Below, piece after piece: positions 22,498-33,654 of a stretch of 64,000 bases of DNA. The stretch's first letter is position 1, and each line of letters opens with the position of its first letter. The stretch is from Wurfbainia villosa (Eukaryota; Streptophyta; Magnoliopsida; Zingiberales; Zingiberaceae): contig CM046006.1 in the NCBI GenBank assembly GCA_025175895.1, forward strand, positions 67,042,288 through 67,106,287, given 5' to 3'. The notes beneath the pieces are model-generated. The model made no database searches. It saw only the letters and a program-made list of their open reading frames with translations, and had not been told where the DNA came from. Both the position numbers and the translations under genes were made by a program.

Positions 22498-23462
22498 AAC
22501 GACACCTAAATCAGGGTTGCCCCATCATGATAATCGGAAATCAACAAGGATATGGAATCAAGTAACACCCAAAATTGAGTCTTTCACTGACACATACCTT
22601 CTAAATTAGCCACAACCACTGACCCGAGTCAAACAGAACGTTGCTGCAACGACGGGAAAGAAGATGCATAAGGATCTAAACAAGAATTTATCCCACCGCT
22701 TGATCCGATGAGAAACTAGCGATTGAAACCCACGACAAAAACTCTCGCAAGACTTATGGCAGCACCACTCAATCGTAGCAACAACCTAATCGATCCGCTT
22801 GGACAAAGTGCTCGTCGGAACCCTTGAAGAACAAAGTCGAACTGACCTATGGCAGAGCATCCAGCCGTGGTTGCAACTTCGCCGCACCACTCGCGCAGAG
22901 AAGTCGAAGAGATCTGGGGCGAGAAGAAATCGAAGAGTAAAACCACAACAGGGAATGCTTGGCTCGGGAAGAGAAGACTGACCTGCGGCAGGGCAACCAA
23001 CTGCGGCTGCATCGTCGTCCACTTGCTTGCTCAAGATAGCCGATGAGTGTTGGGATGGGAGAGATCGGGATCTAGGTGATGAAGAGGAGAGGGCGCAGTG
23101 AGGATGAGAAGTTGCGGAAGGAAGAAATTGAAAAGTGAAGGAGAAGGAAATAGCAGTCGTTCGCTTGGAGAAACTGATGGATGGCAAGAATGGAGAGAAA
23201 CGACTCGGCATTAAGGGAAGGCGGCTTGAGGTAATGCACGGGAGAAAGCAAGCTTGCGCTACGGTTAGGAAAGGATGAGATCATGCGAGGTGGAAGCTCG
23301 CGATCAACCTTGGGCATTAAGGAGAGAAGCGGATCGGGTTAGCTAATGAATTGGTTTAAAACCCTATAAAATAAACCTAGATCCACTTAAACCCCTTTAT
23401 CATTTAAGCCAAGGTTTGGTTCTATTAAATCCCTCACCATGCTAAATATTTTTTTCCCAACA
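22498..23462 (-). repeat. Inverted gypsy LTR A2, segment 3 (U3 end)
   Basis: On the minus strand it begins TGTTGGGAAAAAAATATT at 23462. Gypsy B's LTR begins in a similar style (TGTAGAATACGAAAAA), and both then have a GC/CpG-rich block (22700-23330 here, 54960-55390 in B). The three A2 segments total about 3.35 kb, close to the 3.06 kb LTR of B. I see no clean TSD (AATTG on the left, ATTAT on the right). Confidence 0.72.
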
Positions 23463-24990
23463 ATTATATTACTTTTTTAGCCATCCATTTGTGGCATTTT
23501 ACAAACGGTGTTGGAATCAAATCAATTATAATTTATTTAGGACGTAAGCAATCTACCATCATTTTAACATTGCATACATATGAGGTAGACTACCTTTATC
23601 TCAATATTCTTGGCAAAGCATGAGTCACGTGTTGATTGATGATATGCATGTGTTCACATATTCATACCTAAAATATGATCATAAATAGTTAATCAAATTA
23701 GTGAATTATACTCCATCTGTATGAACAAATTATTTAACTTACAACCAGTAATAGTGTGAAACTTTTCAGCATGGGTTTCTGAGTTTCATCAATGACCTTT
23801 GATTTTGGTTGCAATGATACTGTCATATCAATTGACTCCATTTGAGGAGTCATCTTATTATAAAGTGTATCACACCAATCATACATGTCTAAGTTATCAA
23901 AATAATTTACATAGTCTTTTATCAATAGCATAGATAATCTAGGAATACTACAATGGTAGAAAAAACACACATGCAAAAAAATATAAAATTAAAAACTAAC
24001 AATATAATTGATCAGATATTGGATTTTCTAGAGATCTTGAACTCATGATGAGTTTCTCCTAATTCTTATTCATGCAGTCATCATCCATGAAATGTTGCAG
24101 ATAAAGTTGGCTAGAGGCATATCTATATGTATATGAACTATCTTTCCATGATCAAGTTGACCAATCAGCGACACATCAATCTTTGTGAGGTTCAATTTTT
24201 TACTATGGAAAATGAAATATATTTTTTTCTCACAGTCCTATTATCAAACATATTGTACGCAACACCTTTGAGATTTGGATTCTCTGGGATGCCTAAGACC
24301 CACGGTGCTTCAAATCAAGTTTTATTATTTCATAATAGGTTGTACAGTTGTAATAAATTTTCTAAATTAAAAAAGATTACTTTTCCAATTCATTCTCTTC
24401 ATTCATCCTTTCATCAGGGCACAACATCAAGCAACACCGTCCCTTGATGATGATGTTGTTGAAGCCATCAGAAACTATAACAAAAAAATCATTAATTATT
24501 ATATATTTAATGTACAAAATCGATGGTACAGTAGATTTTGTATTAATGCTTTATTGGAAAAAAAAAATACAATATATATAGACACAATGTGGTTTCAAGC
24601 AGCTTGCTTCCTTGACAAGGTCATCATTGTTGTTGATATCAATAAAACTGCAGGACCACTATGGTCTTGCTCTAGGAATAGTAGATCCAATAGTACAAGT
24701 TCTAAGTAAAAAAAATACAATAGACAGAAGGAATTTACCGCTGTCACTACATTGAGGAAAACCATACTCCTATAAATTGCTTGGTGAAAATTGAAAACCC
24801 TTAAACTACTTCTCATTCAACTGCTATTGAAAAACTTTGGACAAAATATTAGCTAAACCAAACAAGTTAAGCAATATTCAGCACATACGATCAATGAGAA
24901 TTCAGAGTGTCAGAATTAAATATCACCAAATGAAAAGCTCAAAAGGGAGGACAGAGGCATAAAATATACAAGTGTTCTTGACCTGAGAAA
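23463..24990. other. AT-rich spacer with unassigned minus-strand exon-like fragment
   Basis: On the minus strand, 23734-23976 encodes PRLSMLLIKDYVNYFDNLD-type sequence after a splice-acceptor-like CCATTGTAG. The style recalls domains carried by plant MULE-associated or mobile-domain genes, but I cannot name it. The rest has no recognisable content. It may have been contiguous with 4054-5548 before LTR A2 inserted. Confidence 0.35.
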
Positions 24991-25009
24991 GAGAGAGCCA
25001 GTTAACAGG

Positions 25010-25400
25010 TGAGGTCGGGCAGGTCAGGTGTTGGTTTTCAAAGTTCAACACCAATAGTGTACGATAAGTTCAACTAAAAGGCGAACTTAATTCCAAAACT
25101 ATCCCTCCCACAAATTGTGGTTTTGATTTTCGATCATTGGCAACATTGTGGTGCTAATGTTTGAATATCACCACCAAAATGGTGTTGATTTTTTAAAATT
25201 GACACCATTTTTTTATGTTGATATTTTTAAAGTAGCACCATAATGGTGTTGATGTTTTGAAAATCAACACCATAAAATCTTCATAATAGTTTTGCTGATT
25301 TTTTAAAATCATTGCATAACAGTAGTGTAGATATTCAAAAATTAGCACCAATTTGATGCTAATATATAAAAATTAACATCACAGTCCACACCACTTTGAT
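25010..25400. repeat. Degenerate ATCAACACCA / TGGTGTTGAT array (left)
   Basis: Short units such as TTGGTGTTGAT, AAATCAACACCAT and TAGCACCAT recur in both orientations every 30-60 bp. The same style of array occurs at 50455-51070, suggesting the two ends of one element. Confidence 0.65.
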
Positions 25401-25429
25401 TCTAAACCTCTGAATACCAATAGGATGCT

Positions 25430-25700
25430 CGGAAGTAGGATTATATAACTTCTTTAAATTCTCAAGACTCCCTTCTTGCACTCCATATCGTGGTTTCTAA
25501 ATTTCTAAGCATTTAGGTCTATCAATGAATTTCAGACAAAATCCATTGATGACTTTAGCCAACTCTAATTGAAACCAATTTAAGTTCAATAGGTTTCTTT
25601 AGTGACCCTATGTCCAAATGTATCATAAAATCTTGTCTCTAAGGTCAATCTATCCATGTACAATCTATTTTCAATTTTCAACTTCCGTGCTAATTAGCAC
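25430..25700 (-). repeat. Left subterminal repeat of MULE (inverted relative to right side)
   Basis: AATTTCAGACAAAATCCATTG...TTTAGTGACCCTATGTCCAA matches the reverse complement of the roughly 290-bp units at 30290-30813 and 49540-50440. This gives an inverted-repeat relation across the transposase remnant. Confidence 0.68.
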
Positions 25701-25865
25701 AAACCCACAGTTGGACCGTGGGGTACTGGGTTCTATTTTTGAAAATTCATATCAATGATACTACAAAGAAGTTCCAAAGATCAACATCATTGCATTTTGA
25801 AATTTTAACCGAATATTGGTGTTGGTTTTTAAATAAAAAAATAAATTTGTATATATACATATATA

Positions 25866-27664
25866 TGTTGGAACTTTCCGAGCCGCAAAAACCACTTTTT
25901 GCGTTGCGGAAATCTCGGAAGCCCGACCACGGATCCGTGCGAAGATATAAAAATAAAATCATATATGTGTTTAAGGAAACCTAGATCTAACTTAGATCTA
26001 TATGATGAGAGCGTTACCCTCGTAGTGACGCCCTTCGCTTATTCCGCTCGTCCAAAAGCTTTGTCGGATCTCGAAGAGTGTCAAGTGGACACTCCTCTAT
26101 TGGTATCCACACGGACAGATGGTGGAGAAAATCAACCTAGAGTGTGCTAGCACTCATGGAAGTTTCGGCCAAGGAGGATTGGGAGAGCTTGAGAGGAAGA
26201 ACCAAGGAAGAAGATGAAGTTTATCACAAAATAACTTCACACAATGAATAAAAGTGGCCGACCACTTCAAGTTGGGGGGTTACATGCATGCATGTAACTC
26301 CAAGAGCCAATGACTCTTGGTCTCCCTCATAAGTTGGCACCACATGATAAGTCTATGATGATGTGGAACATCATCATTGGTCGGCCCCTATGCCAAGTCA
26401 CCATGACATGATAATTGGTTAAGTCAAAATAGATCATTCATCTTCCCTCTCAAGTCAAGTCAAACTTGACCTATTATCTCCCATGGTTGATCAAATCTAA
26501 CGATTCAAGTCAATTTTGATTTAATGAATCTCTATTCATTAATTTAAATTGACTCAATGAATCAAACCTAAATTAGACTCATTCAACACTTGAATCAAAT
26601 TGAGTCTAACTCAATTAGTCTAATTTGGATTACTCTTAATCCAATTTAGTTCATCCTATGAACATAATCCTCATGGTTCATCATATGAACCTAATCTCCA
26701 TCTAATTGCCCTTTGTGTGTGACCCTATAGGTTCTTGTAACGTTGACAATGCTCCTAAACTGATTTAGGAACATAAGCAATGAGCGGTATCTAGCAACAC
26801 ATCATTGCTACCCAAGTTATAAGAATGTTGAGATCCAACATCACCTTTGTGACTACTAATTGTGACTCTCACAATATGTGACAATGTCCCTCTATCCTTG
26901 ACATCTAGATTGACCAATTAAGGCATAGACTGTGTCATCCTCGGTACAATCTATATCTTGAACTCCAAGTAGACTCACTCTAATCAAATGAGCTCAATAT
27001 CTCATATTGACTCATTTGGGCATGGGCATGCACTTCGTGGTCTCACTCTATCAAGAATAACGATGTCACTCCCATCATATAGGAGGGATAGATCCCATCT
27101 ATATCACTCACATCCCTCCGCATAATTTGTTACATACCCAGTAATCGCCTTTATAGTCCACCCATTTACGGGTGACATTTGACGAAGCCAAAATATGCAA
27201 CTCCTTATGTAGGGAACAATGGTGACTTCAGGTCCAAGGACTAATAGTCACATGAGAAAATATATGACACTCATATAACGATCCATGATACTTTCTCATG
27301 GCGGGTCATTCAGTATACATTCTCCAATGCATACCCATGTGTCAACTTGATATCTCATATCCATGACTTGTGAGATCAAGTCATCGAGTTGACCTACATG
27401 CTAGTCTCTACGCATTAACATTGTCTCTGAATGTTAATACTTGACTAGGAATTATTAAGAGTAGTGTTCTCTATATCATCTCATTATCGATTCAACCAAT
27501 CGATTGATATAGATAAGAACCTTCTACTTAAGGACGTTATTATACTTAGTTATTTGGCACCAATATAAGTAAATATAATAACCATGTCTTTATAAATAGG
27601 AATATGATACAATAAAGTCCATACAACAATCATCACATGATTGGCTCTAGGACTTTCACTAACA
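25866..27664 (-). mobile_element. Solo LTR S1, TSD ATATA
   Basis: A 1799-bp block running TGTTGGAACT...CACTAACA, flanked by ATATA at 25861-25865 and 27665-27669. It has no internal retroelement sequence, PBS or PPT. Minus orientation is preferred because the inverse reads like a copia-type LTR (TGTTAGTGAAAG at the 5' end). The TSD lies in a TA-rich target, so it is weaker evidence than a complex TSD. The short ORFs inside are not genes. Confidence 0.85.
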
Positions 27665-27669
27665 ATATA

Positions 27670-28191
27670 TAGACACACAAAAAAATAATTATTGTAAAAA
27701 AAATGAACTAACATACACAAAATAGAGTTATTTCAAAAATGATTTCAACACATCTCAAAAAAGAAATCATATAGACAATTGTGTGATTCTTCATTAACAA
27801 TAATATAAATAACCATAACATAAAATTTAAACAACCACGGTCTATAATCAAGAAAAATAGGTCACCAATTGTCTCATGTCTATATCAAATGTTTATTGTG
27901 ATACACCTGCATTAATCCTTTTCAATTTGTCTAAAATAAAAACATATATAGAAGAACATTAAATCAGAAATTAGTAACCGGTGGCATTCTGTAGGACCTC
28001 CTATTTTGTCCAAATTGTTTGCAACTGCTGCATTTGTTTACTTTCCTAGTATGGTTAGGCTTGATGCACACCTTTTTTTCTCCTATTGGGTTGCACAAGG
28101 TTACGAGGAGCTAGAACTACAATATTATTTAAAACACTAGGCCAAAATTACTTACTTCGACATGGGTAAATATGATCCAATAAGTGGTCTG
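27670..28191. other. AT-rich 3' flank of MULE transposase
   Basis: No coding signal beyond the transposase C-terminus. It contains poly-A/T runs. Confidence 0.4.
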
Positions 28192-30060
28192 TCAAGTTTG
28201 ACTTAGAAAATAATGCTTACAATAATGGTGTATATTCATGTTTAGATATGTGATGATTGTAATAACATGTGAGCAAGAAAGTCCTGAAATTTGAAACTCA
28301 TAGTAAATATAATTGTGCCTTTCCAAATCAACAATGTAGAAAGAAGTTTTTGTCCGTACTTTCATTTCAATTTGAGAGTACGGAAAGACTGAATATAGTC
28401 TAGTTCTTTCTCTCCTATTAAATTCGTTGATGGCATAAGGTTATAAAACACCAAAACTTTTTGAATTTTCTTCCTTGTGATTATAGAACCATTGAGCAAC
28501 CTTTTTTCTAGCATTATTAATTAAACTATTGATCGAGAGTTTATGTGTATCCTTGAATAAAGCATTTAAACTCTCTGAACAATTAGTTGTTAGTATTGTG
28601 TACCTTCTCCCAGTAAAGTATGCATTAGTCCATCTTTTTGGAATGTTATTTTGCAGCCACACATAAGCATCTAGGTGTTTTTCAAACATGGCATACATTA
28701 CTCGGTTGTACTGGACTATTGTATTGAATTTTATTGCTATCCAAAATAGACCTAATGCATCTCTATCCTCAGTATCTATTATCATATTACAAGACAAGTG
28801 GTAGCAACAAAAAGTATTATGGAAAGTTGGGTACACTTTGTTAACTGTTGATATAATGCCCCAATATCTATATGATACAATGTTCAATGACTATGGAGCA
28901 ACAATAAGAAATCTCTTTAAATGGTATAAAAATTACTCTAAGACAAATCTACATTCAACTTCAGCAATTCCAAAGCCAACTAGGTTAATATTAGCATTAC
29001 CATTGATTGTTGTTTCCATTAGCAACACACCAAAATACTTACCAGTGAGATGTGTAGCATCAATTTCAATAAGTTTTTGTAGATAGGGCTTGAATACTCT
29101 TTCACATGCACCGAAAGCCCAAAAATAATGTTGGAATTGATTTTCATCATTTCTATTTGGTGAAACATAAATATCAGGATCTTTGACTCTTAATTCATTC
29201 AAATATATTAGAAGATCACCATAAGTCTGATCAAAATCGTTAACCACTTTCTTTAATGCTTTCTACCAGGCTGAGTATGCTTTCTTATATGAAATGTGAA
29301 CACTAAACCTAGATTGCATTTCTCTTTGAATCATCCTTGTAATCATCAATAGAAACTAATCGTCCTTCAATCTGAGAAGCTACGAATGTGGATGTGCAAG
29401 CATGGTGATCTAGCATTTCCCTAACTATGCCACATTAGTGTTGTTATACATATTTTGTAATAGTGAACTCCACGTCTCCCCTTGCAACTACTCTCCATGT
29501 ACATGGTTGATTGAAGCATATAACTCTAATTCTATTTAGCTTGGTGTCAATTGGATTGTATCTGAAGTTTTTTTAACATAGCATGTCTTACTAGTGCATC
29601 CTTGAACTCTTGTCAGGAGGGAAAAATTTGTCCAACGAAAAATTCATTTACTTCTGATGCATTGACATTTTGAAATTGTGTTAATCGTGAATTCAATATA
29701 TTGATCATAAGCGAATGGGAACTCTTCCTCTAAGTCACTATATTGATTTGGGTTAAACTCAGCTTGTTCAAGTTGAATATCATCAGCTAAGAAATCTTCC
29801 GAATCAATATTATATTATAATTGTTGTGGCACTTGTATATCATTTATTTCCTCCTGACTCTAAGTTTCCTCAAAGTATTCTTCAACTGTCATACTAGTAT
29901 TAGGTAGCTCATCTTCTAATACACTAGGTTCTTTATTTAGATTAAAAGTGAAATAACTTGTACTTTTGTTCCTCATATTAGTATACCTAGATGAAGATGA
30001 AATATTACTTGGTGACACATTTATAGATTGTTGATTAGCTAGCTCTCTATCCTTCAAATG
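28192..30060 (-). pseudogene. MuDR/MULE transposase pseudogene
   Basis: Minus strand. The acidic N-terminal region (29860-30057) is followed at about 29245-29345 by a MuDR-like block (IQREMQSRFSVHISYKKAYS). The core at 28933-29247 has the first catalytic Asp in IEIDATHLTGKYFGVLL. After two stops, 28441-28887 continues in the same frame. The second catalytic site, normally SDR, reads SYR here (Asp lost, about 28870). The CYHL motif and NCSESLNALFK follow. After another stop the frame gives a partial SWIM zinc finger (EFQISGLSCSHVITIIT, about 28255-28310; the CxC pair is missing, the CxH pair kept). The transposase cannot be functional. The MULE family assignment rests on this ordered set of motifs. 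Confidence 0.88.
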
Positions 30061-30189
30061 TGATTCAATGGATTCAAAAAATGAGAGAACTTCATCAGGA
30101 AGAGGGTCATCTCAGTAACAAATTTTTTATAATCATAATAATGACATAGAAAACAAGATAAATATAGTGTGCTGACAATAGTTTTAAAA

Positions 30190-30813
30190 GTAGGGTTGCA
30201 CACCTTTACATTCTTAAGACTCCTCTCTTCCACTTTGTATCAAAGTTTCATAATTTCAACTCTTCTAGGTTCATTTTAGCCATCATAGGCACAGTTGGAC
30301 TAAGGGTCATTGAAGAAACCAAGCGGACTCAGATTAGGTTCAATAAGAATTGCCTAAGGCCATTAATGAATTTTGGTTGAAATTCAATGTTGGACTTAGA
30401 GGAGTTGAAATTATGCATCCTTGACATGGATTGAAAGAGGAAAGTATATAGAAGGTTCATATGGTAAGAAACCTTGGTTATGAGCCTTCAATGCTAAGTT
30501 ATGGGTGTGTACCAATTAGTATGGAAACCAAATTTCAAAACTAGATTTTGCAAAGCTAGGAAAAATTTGAGGGTGAGATTTTAGAGCACTATTGGACTCA
30601 AGGTCACTAAAGAAGTCTATCAGACTTAGATTGGGTTCAATCAGAGTTGGCTAAGGTCATTAATGGATTTTGGCCGAAACTCATTGATGTTTCTAGAGGA
30701 GGTGAAATTATGAATCCATGACATGAAGTAGAAGAGGAAAGTATATAAAAGATTTATATGGTAAGCAACCTTGGTTCTAAGCATCTTATACGAAATTATA
30801 GATGTGTGTCAAT
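30190..30813 (+). repeat. Right subterminal tandem region of MULE, part 1
   Basis: About two diverged units of near 290-300 bp (GACATG.AGTAGAAGAGGAAAGTATATA..., CTCAAGGTCACTAAAGAA...). An inverted partial unit precedes them at 30196-30285, so the repeat flips orientation near 30285. The region is cut at 30813 by copia C and resumes after 47481. Confidence 0.75.
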
Positions 30814-31299
30814 TGTTGGTGCAACAATGCCCCAAGAATTTATATGTTTTGATGTTTAGATAATCATCTATAGTTAGGTAATATTTTGTGATCTAACCGT
30901 GAACGTGTTAAGTGACAGAAAATTCAAGTATGAAGACTTGGTGAAGGAAAGTCCAAGTATGATCTTGGCAAGAGAAGTCTAAGGAAAAGTCTTGGCAGCG
31001 TAAGTCCAAGCATGTAATCTTGGCGGCGTAAAGTCCAAGCGGACCTTGGCAAAGGAAGACCAAAGGCAAGGTCTTGGCAGCATAAATCCAAGCATGTAGT
31101 CTTGGCGGCGTAAAGTCCAAGCGGTCCTTTGGTAAAAGAGAAATCCAAGACATGATGAACCCGAGGGAAGCTCTTGGAAGCAAGCACAAGGATGAAGGAG
31201 TCGCAGACTCAGAGGGATCCTGGAGGCGCAAGGTTGAAGGAAGAGCTAGAAGGTGGAGTCTAGTTCTAGGGAGTTGACTTCACGTATTATTTATTCATA

Positions 31300-31625
31300 C
31301 TTGAAGTGTATCAGTCGACTGGTGCCTTATACCAGTCGACTGCTCAATCACTCAATTGAGGTTGGCTGAATTCTATGACCAATAGTCGACTGCTAGGGTT
31401 TGGCAGTCGACTGATCCACCCATCAGTCGACTGCTATAAGTGGGCTTTGACACAGAAAGGTCATCAGTCAAGTGATCACTTGGAACACTCGATTGGTCAC
31501 TCAATCAGTTGACTGATCAGCTTCCCGTTGGGTAGTGACGATCACGAATCCGATTTGTCAGAAGCCGTTGGATTGCATCGGCTACAACATCAATCGACTG
31601 ATGGAGACCATCAGTCGACTGATCG
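31300..31625. repeat. CAGTCGACTG palindrome array in LTR of C
   Basis: At least eight exact or near-exact copies lie between about 30 and 350 bp upstream of the TATA box. Confidence 0.85.
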
Positions 31626-31654
31626 AGGCTCCATGGGAAAATCAACCTCTTCTC

Positions 31655-31662
31655 TATAAAAA
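31655..31662 (+). promoter_or_regulatory. TATA box of copia C 5' LTR
   Basis: TATAAAAA follows the palindrome array and precedes the presumed R region. The same element is at 47107-47114 in the 3' LTR. Confidence 0.65.
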
Positions 31663-32024
31663 GAGGTCATGGGGTGCTTGATGAGGTTAGTGCTTATCTT
31701 CCAACCTTACTCTCAAGCTCCCCATGAATTTCTAAGCTTTCTAAGAATTAAAATCCTCCTCTTCTCTAAACTTCATTTTCATCAATTGTAAGAAGAAGAG
31801 AGTGTTTGTAAAGGAAGCTTTTTAGTGGAGAATTGATTGGATTGATCCACGTTAGGGATCGCCGTAGAGTAGGAGCTTAATCTCCAAACCACGTAAATAC
31901 TTCCTTGTTAGCGATTGTCTTGTTAGTTTCTTAATTTCGTTTTGTTTTGCTTCCGCTAACCTTGCTTGTAGAAACGAAAAGAGGCTATTCACCCCCCTCT
32001 AGCCTTCCAAAGATCATCAACAAG

Positions 32025-32040
32025 TGGTATCAGAGCCCGG
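32025..32040 (+). other. Primer-binding site of copia C
   Basis: TGGTATCAGAGCCCGG lies two bases after the LTR end; tRNA-Met type. Confidence 0.93.
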
Positions 32041-32059
32041 ATCGCGTCAGAAGATCTAA

Positions 32060-32175
32060 CCATCAATTGGAGCACAATAGCTTTTCAAGAGGGGTATAGC
32101 ACGGCGAGACCTCCATTCTTAGATGTCAATAATTTTTGATATTGGAAAGGTAGGATGGAATACTATCTTATAAAC
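32060..32175 (+). pseudogene. gag: Copia C gag, N-terminal piece
   Basis: Encodes the gag start region ending YWKGRMEYYLI, then is cut by F/G at 32176 after TAAAC. The piece beyond the insertion resumes at 40523 with TAAACGATATTGAGAATTGG (N-D-I-E-N-W), a direct continuation. In-frame stops are present in this short piece. Confidence 0.85.
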
Positions 32176-33654
32176 TGTTAGGATCATTGTAATGGCTAGA
32201 AGGGGGGTGAATAGTGCGTGTTCATTCGTTGATGGAATTCGATCGTGATCGTCTCTACAATTTCGTTAGTACGCAGCGGAAATAGAAATAATACAATAAC
32301 GAAATAAACAATCACACACGAACACAATTGTTTAACGTGGTTCGGAACCGCACGGTTCCTACTCCACGGATCGGGTTCGTACGAACCCAAGCGATGCCAA
32401 TCACACACCACTATAAAACACTCCTTCTTGGAACAATCCAGAGGCAGATAAACCTCGTACAAGATGATTACAACAATAATCAAAAGCTACAAGCAAATAC
32501 AATGAAATACAAAGCAAGACTAGTAAAGAAAAACACTTTACAAATGCTCTTGAATGCTTGATCGCTAGGTTGATCGAGTAGCACTTGGAGACCCTGAATT
32601 GCAGCAGCAACTCACCCCAAATCGCCTCAAAGAACCCTTTTTATTTCCTCCATCACGAGCTCCTTATAAAGCTTCAACCTGTGCTGGAAAAAGTCGATCA
32701 GTCGACTGATCGGGACCATCAATCGACTGATGCCACTGTTGTTGTGAGACAACGGCTAGATCCACGCTGGATAAGTCCAACGAATCTACCATCAGTCGAC
32801 TGATGGAGTCCTCACTCGACCAGTCAAGTCTTGACTCCATTCTATGGCCGATTTCTCGAGCACCAGTCGACTGATCACACGATCAGTCGACTGCTCGAGC
32901 CATCAGTCGACTGCCCACCTCTGGCAGTCGACTGCTAGGCCACTTCCCGCAGTCAAACCCTAGTTGACTTGGTCCAGTCGACTGCCACATGACACCAGTC
33001 GACTGGCACACCTCAAACATGAGGTTTTAGCCCAAGTATGGTTCCCCCATACTTGCTAGACCACCCTTAGCCTAGACCTAAGCCTTCTAGCCACCTCCAT
33101 CAGGCTCACGCCTCTCGGATCCCTCCAAGACATCCATGACTTGTTCATCCATCGCACTAGCCTTCATGTGCTTCCATCGGCTATGTCATGCTAACGGTGT
33201 CTACACCGCCAAGGCACATTGGACTTACGCCGCCAAGACTTCGCTTGGACTTTACGCCGCCAACCATTGGACTTATGCTGCCAAGACTCCTGCTTGGACT
33301 TTACGCCGCCAATATCAAACCCTTGGACTTCTCAAATGCCAAGACTCAAACTTGGACTTTCCCTTGCCAACCCATGTTGGACTTTTTATGCCAAGACCCA
33401 TGCTTGGACTTTCCATGCCAAGACCCATGCTTGGACTTTCCCTTGCCAACCCATGTTGAACTTTCCATTGCCAAGACTCATGTTTGGACTTTACAAAATG
33501 CCAAGTGTCCCACTTGGACTTTCCATGCCAAGTACCCAAGACTTAGACTTTCCCATGACAATTACATTGTCATATGTTTTTGTCGAACATCAAAACATCA
33601 CTCGAGTCAAACTCGAGTCCTAGTCAATCGTGACCTGGGCCGATTGCACCAATA
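32176..33654 (-). repeat. 3' LTR of copia F
   Basis: It starts TGTTAGGATC and ends CACCAATA (expected CACCAACA), next to an inverse PPT (33655-33669). It carries the palindrome array (32695-33005) and the CCAAG/CTTGG array (33209-33545). Confidence 0.9.
32663..32670 (-). promoter_or_regulatory. TATA box of copia F 3' LTR
   Basis: The minus strand reads TTTATAAG, just downstream of the palindrome array in transcription sense. The same element is near 37725 in the 5' LTR. Confidence 0.55.

Larger units (their letters stand above)
30814..32022 (+). repeat. 5' LTR of copia C
   Basis: 1209 bp. It contains the fold-back CCAAG/CTTGG array (30938-31130, inverse sense), CAGTCGACTG palindromes (31300-31625) and a TATA box at 31655. 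It is clearly paired with 46241-47481. Confidence 0.94.

Noticed and set aside
22786..23211. Possible host exon in GC-rich DNA (also 55098-55388 and 54865-55230)
   Set aside because: Lies in gypsy LTR sequence and recurs in the other LTR copies. Codon pattern and homology do not support a protein.
5549..23462. Full-length inverted gypsy element
   Set aside because: No gypsy gag or pol occurs between the segments. All coding matter inside belongs to copia D and E, so only an LTR is supported.
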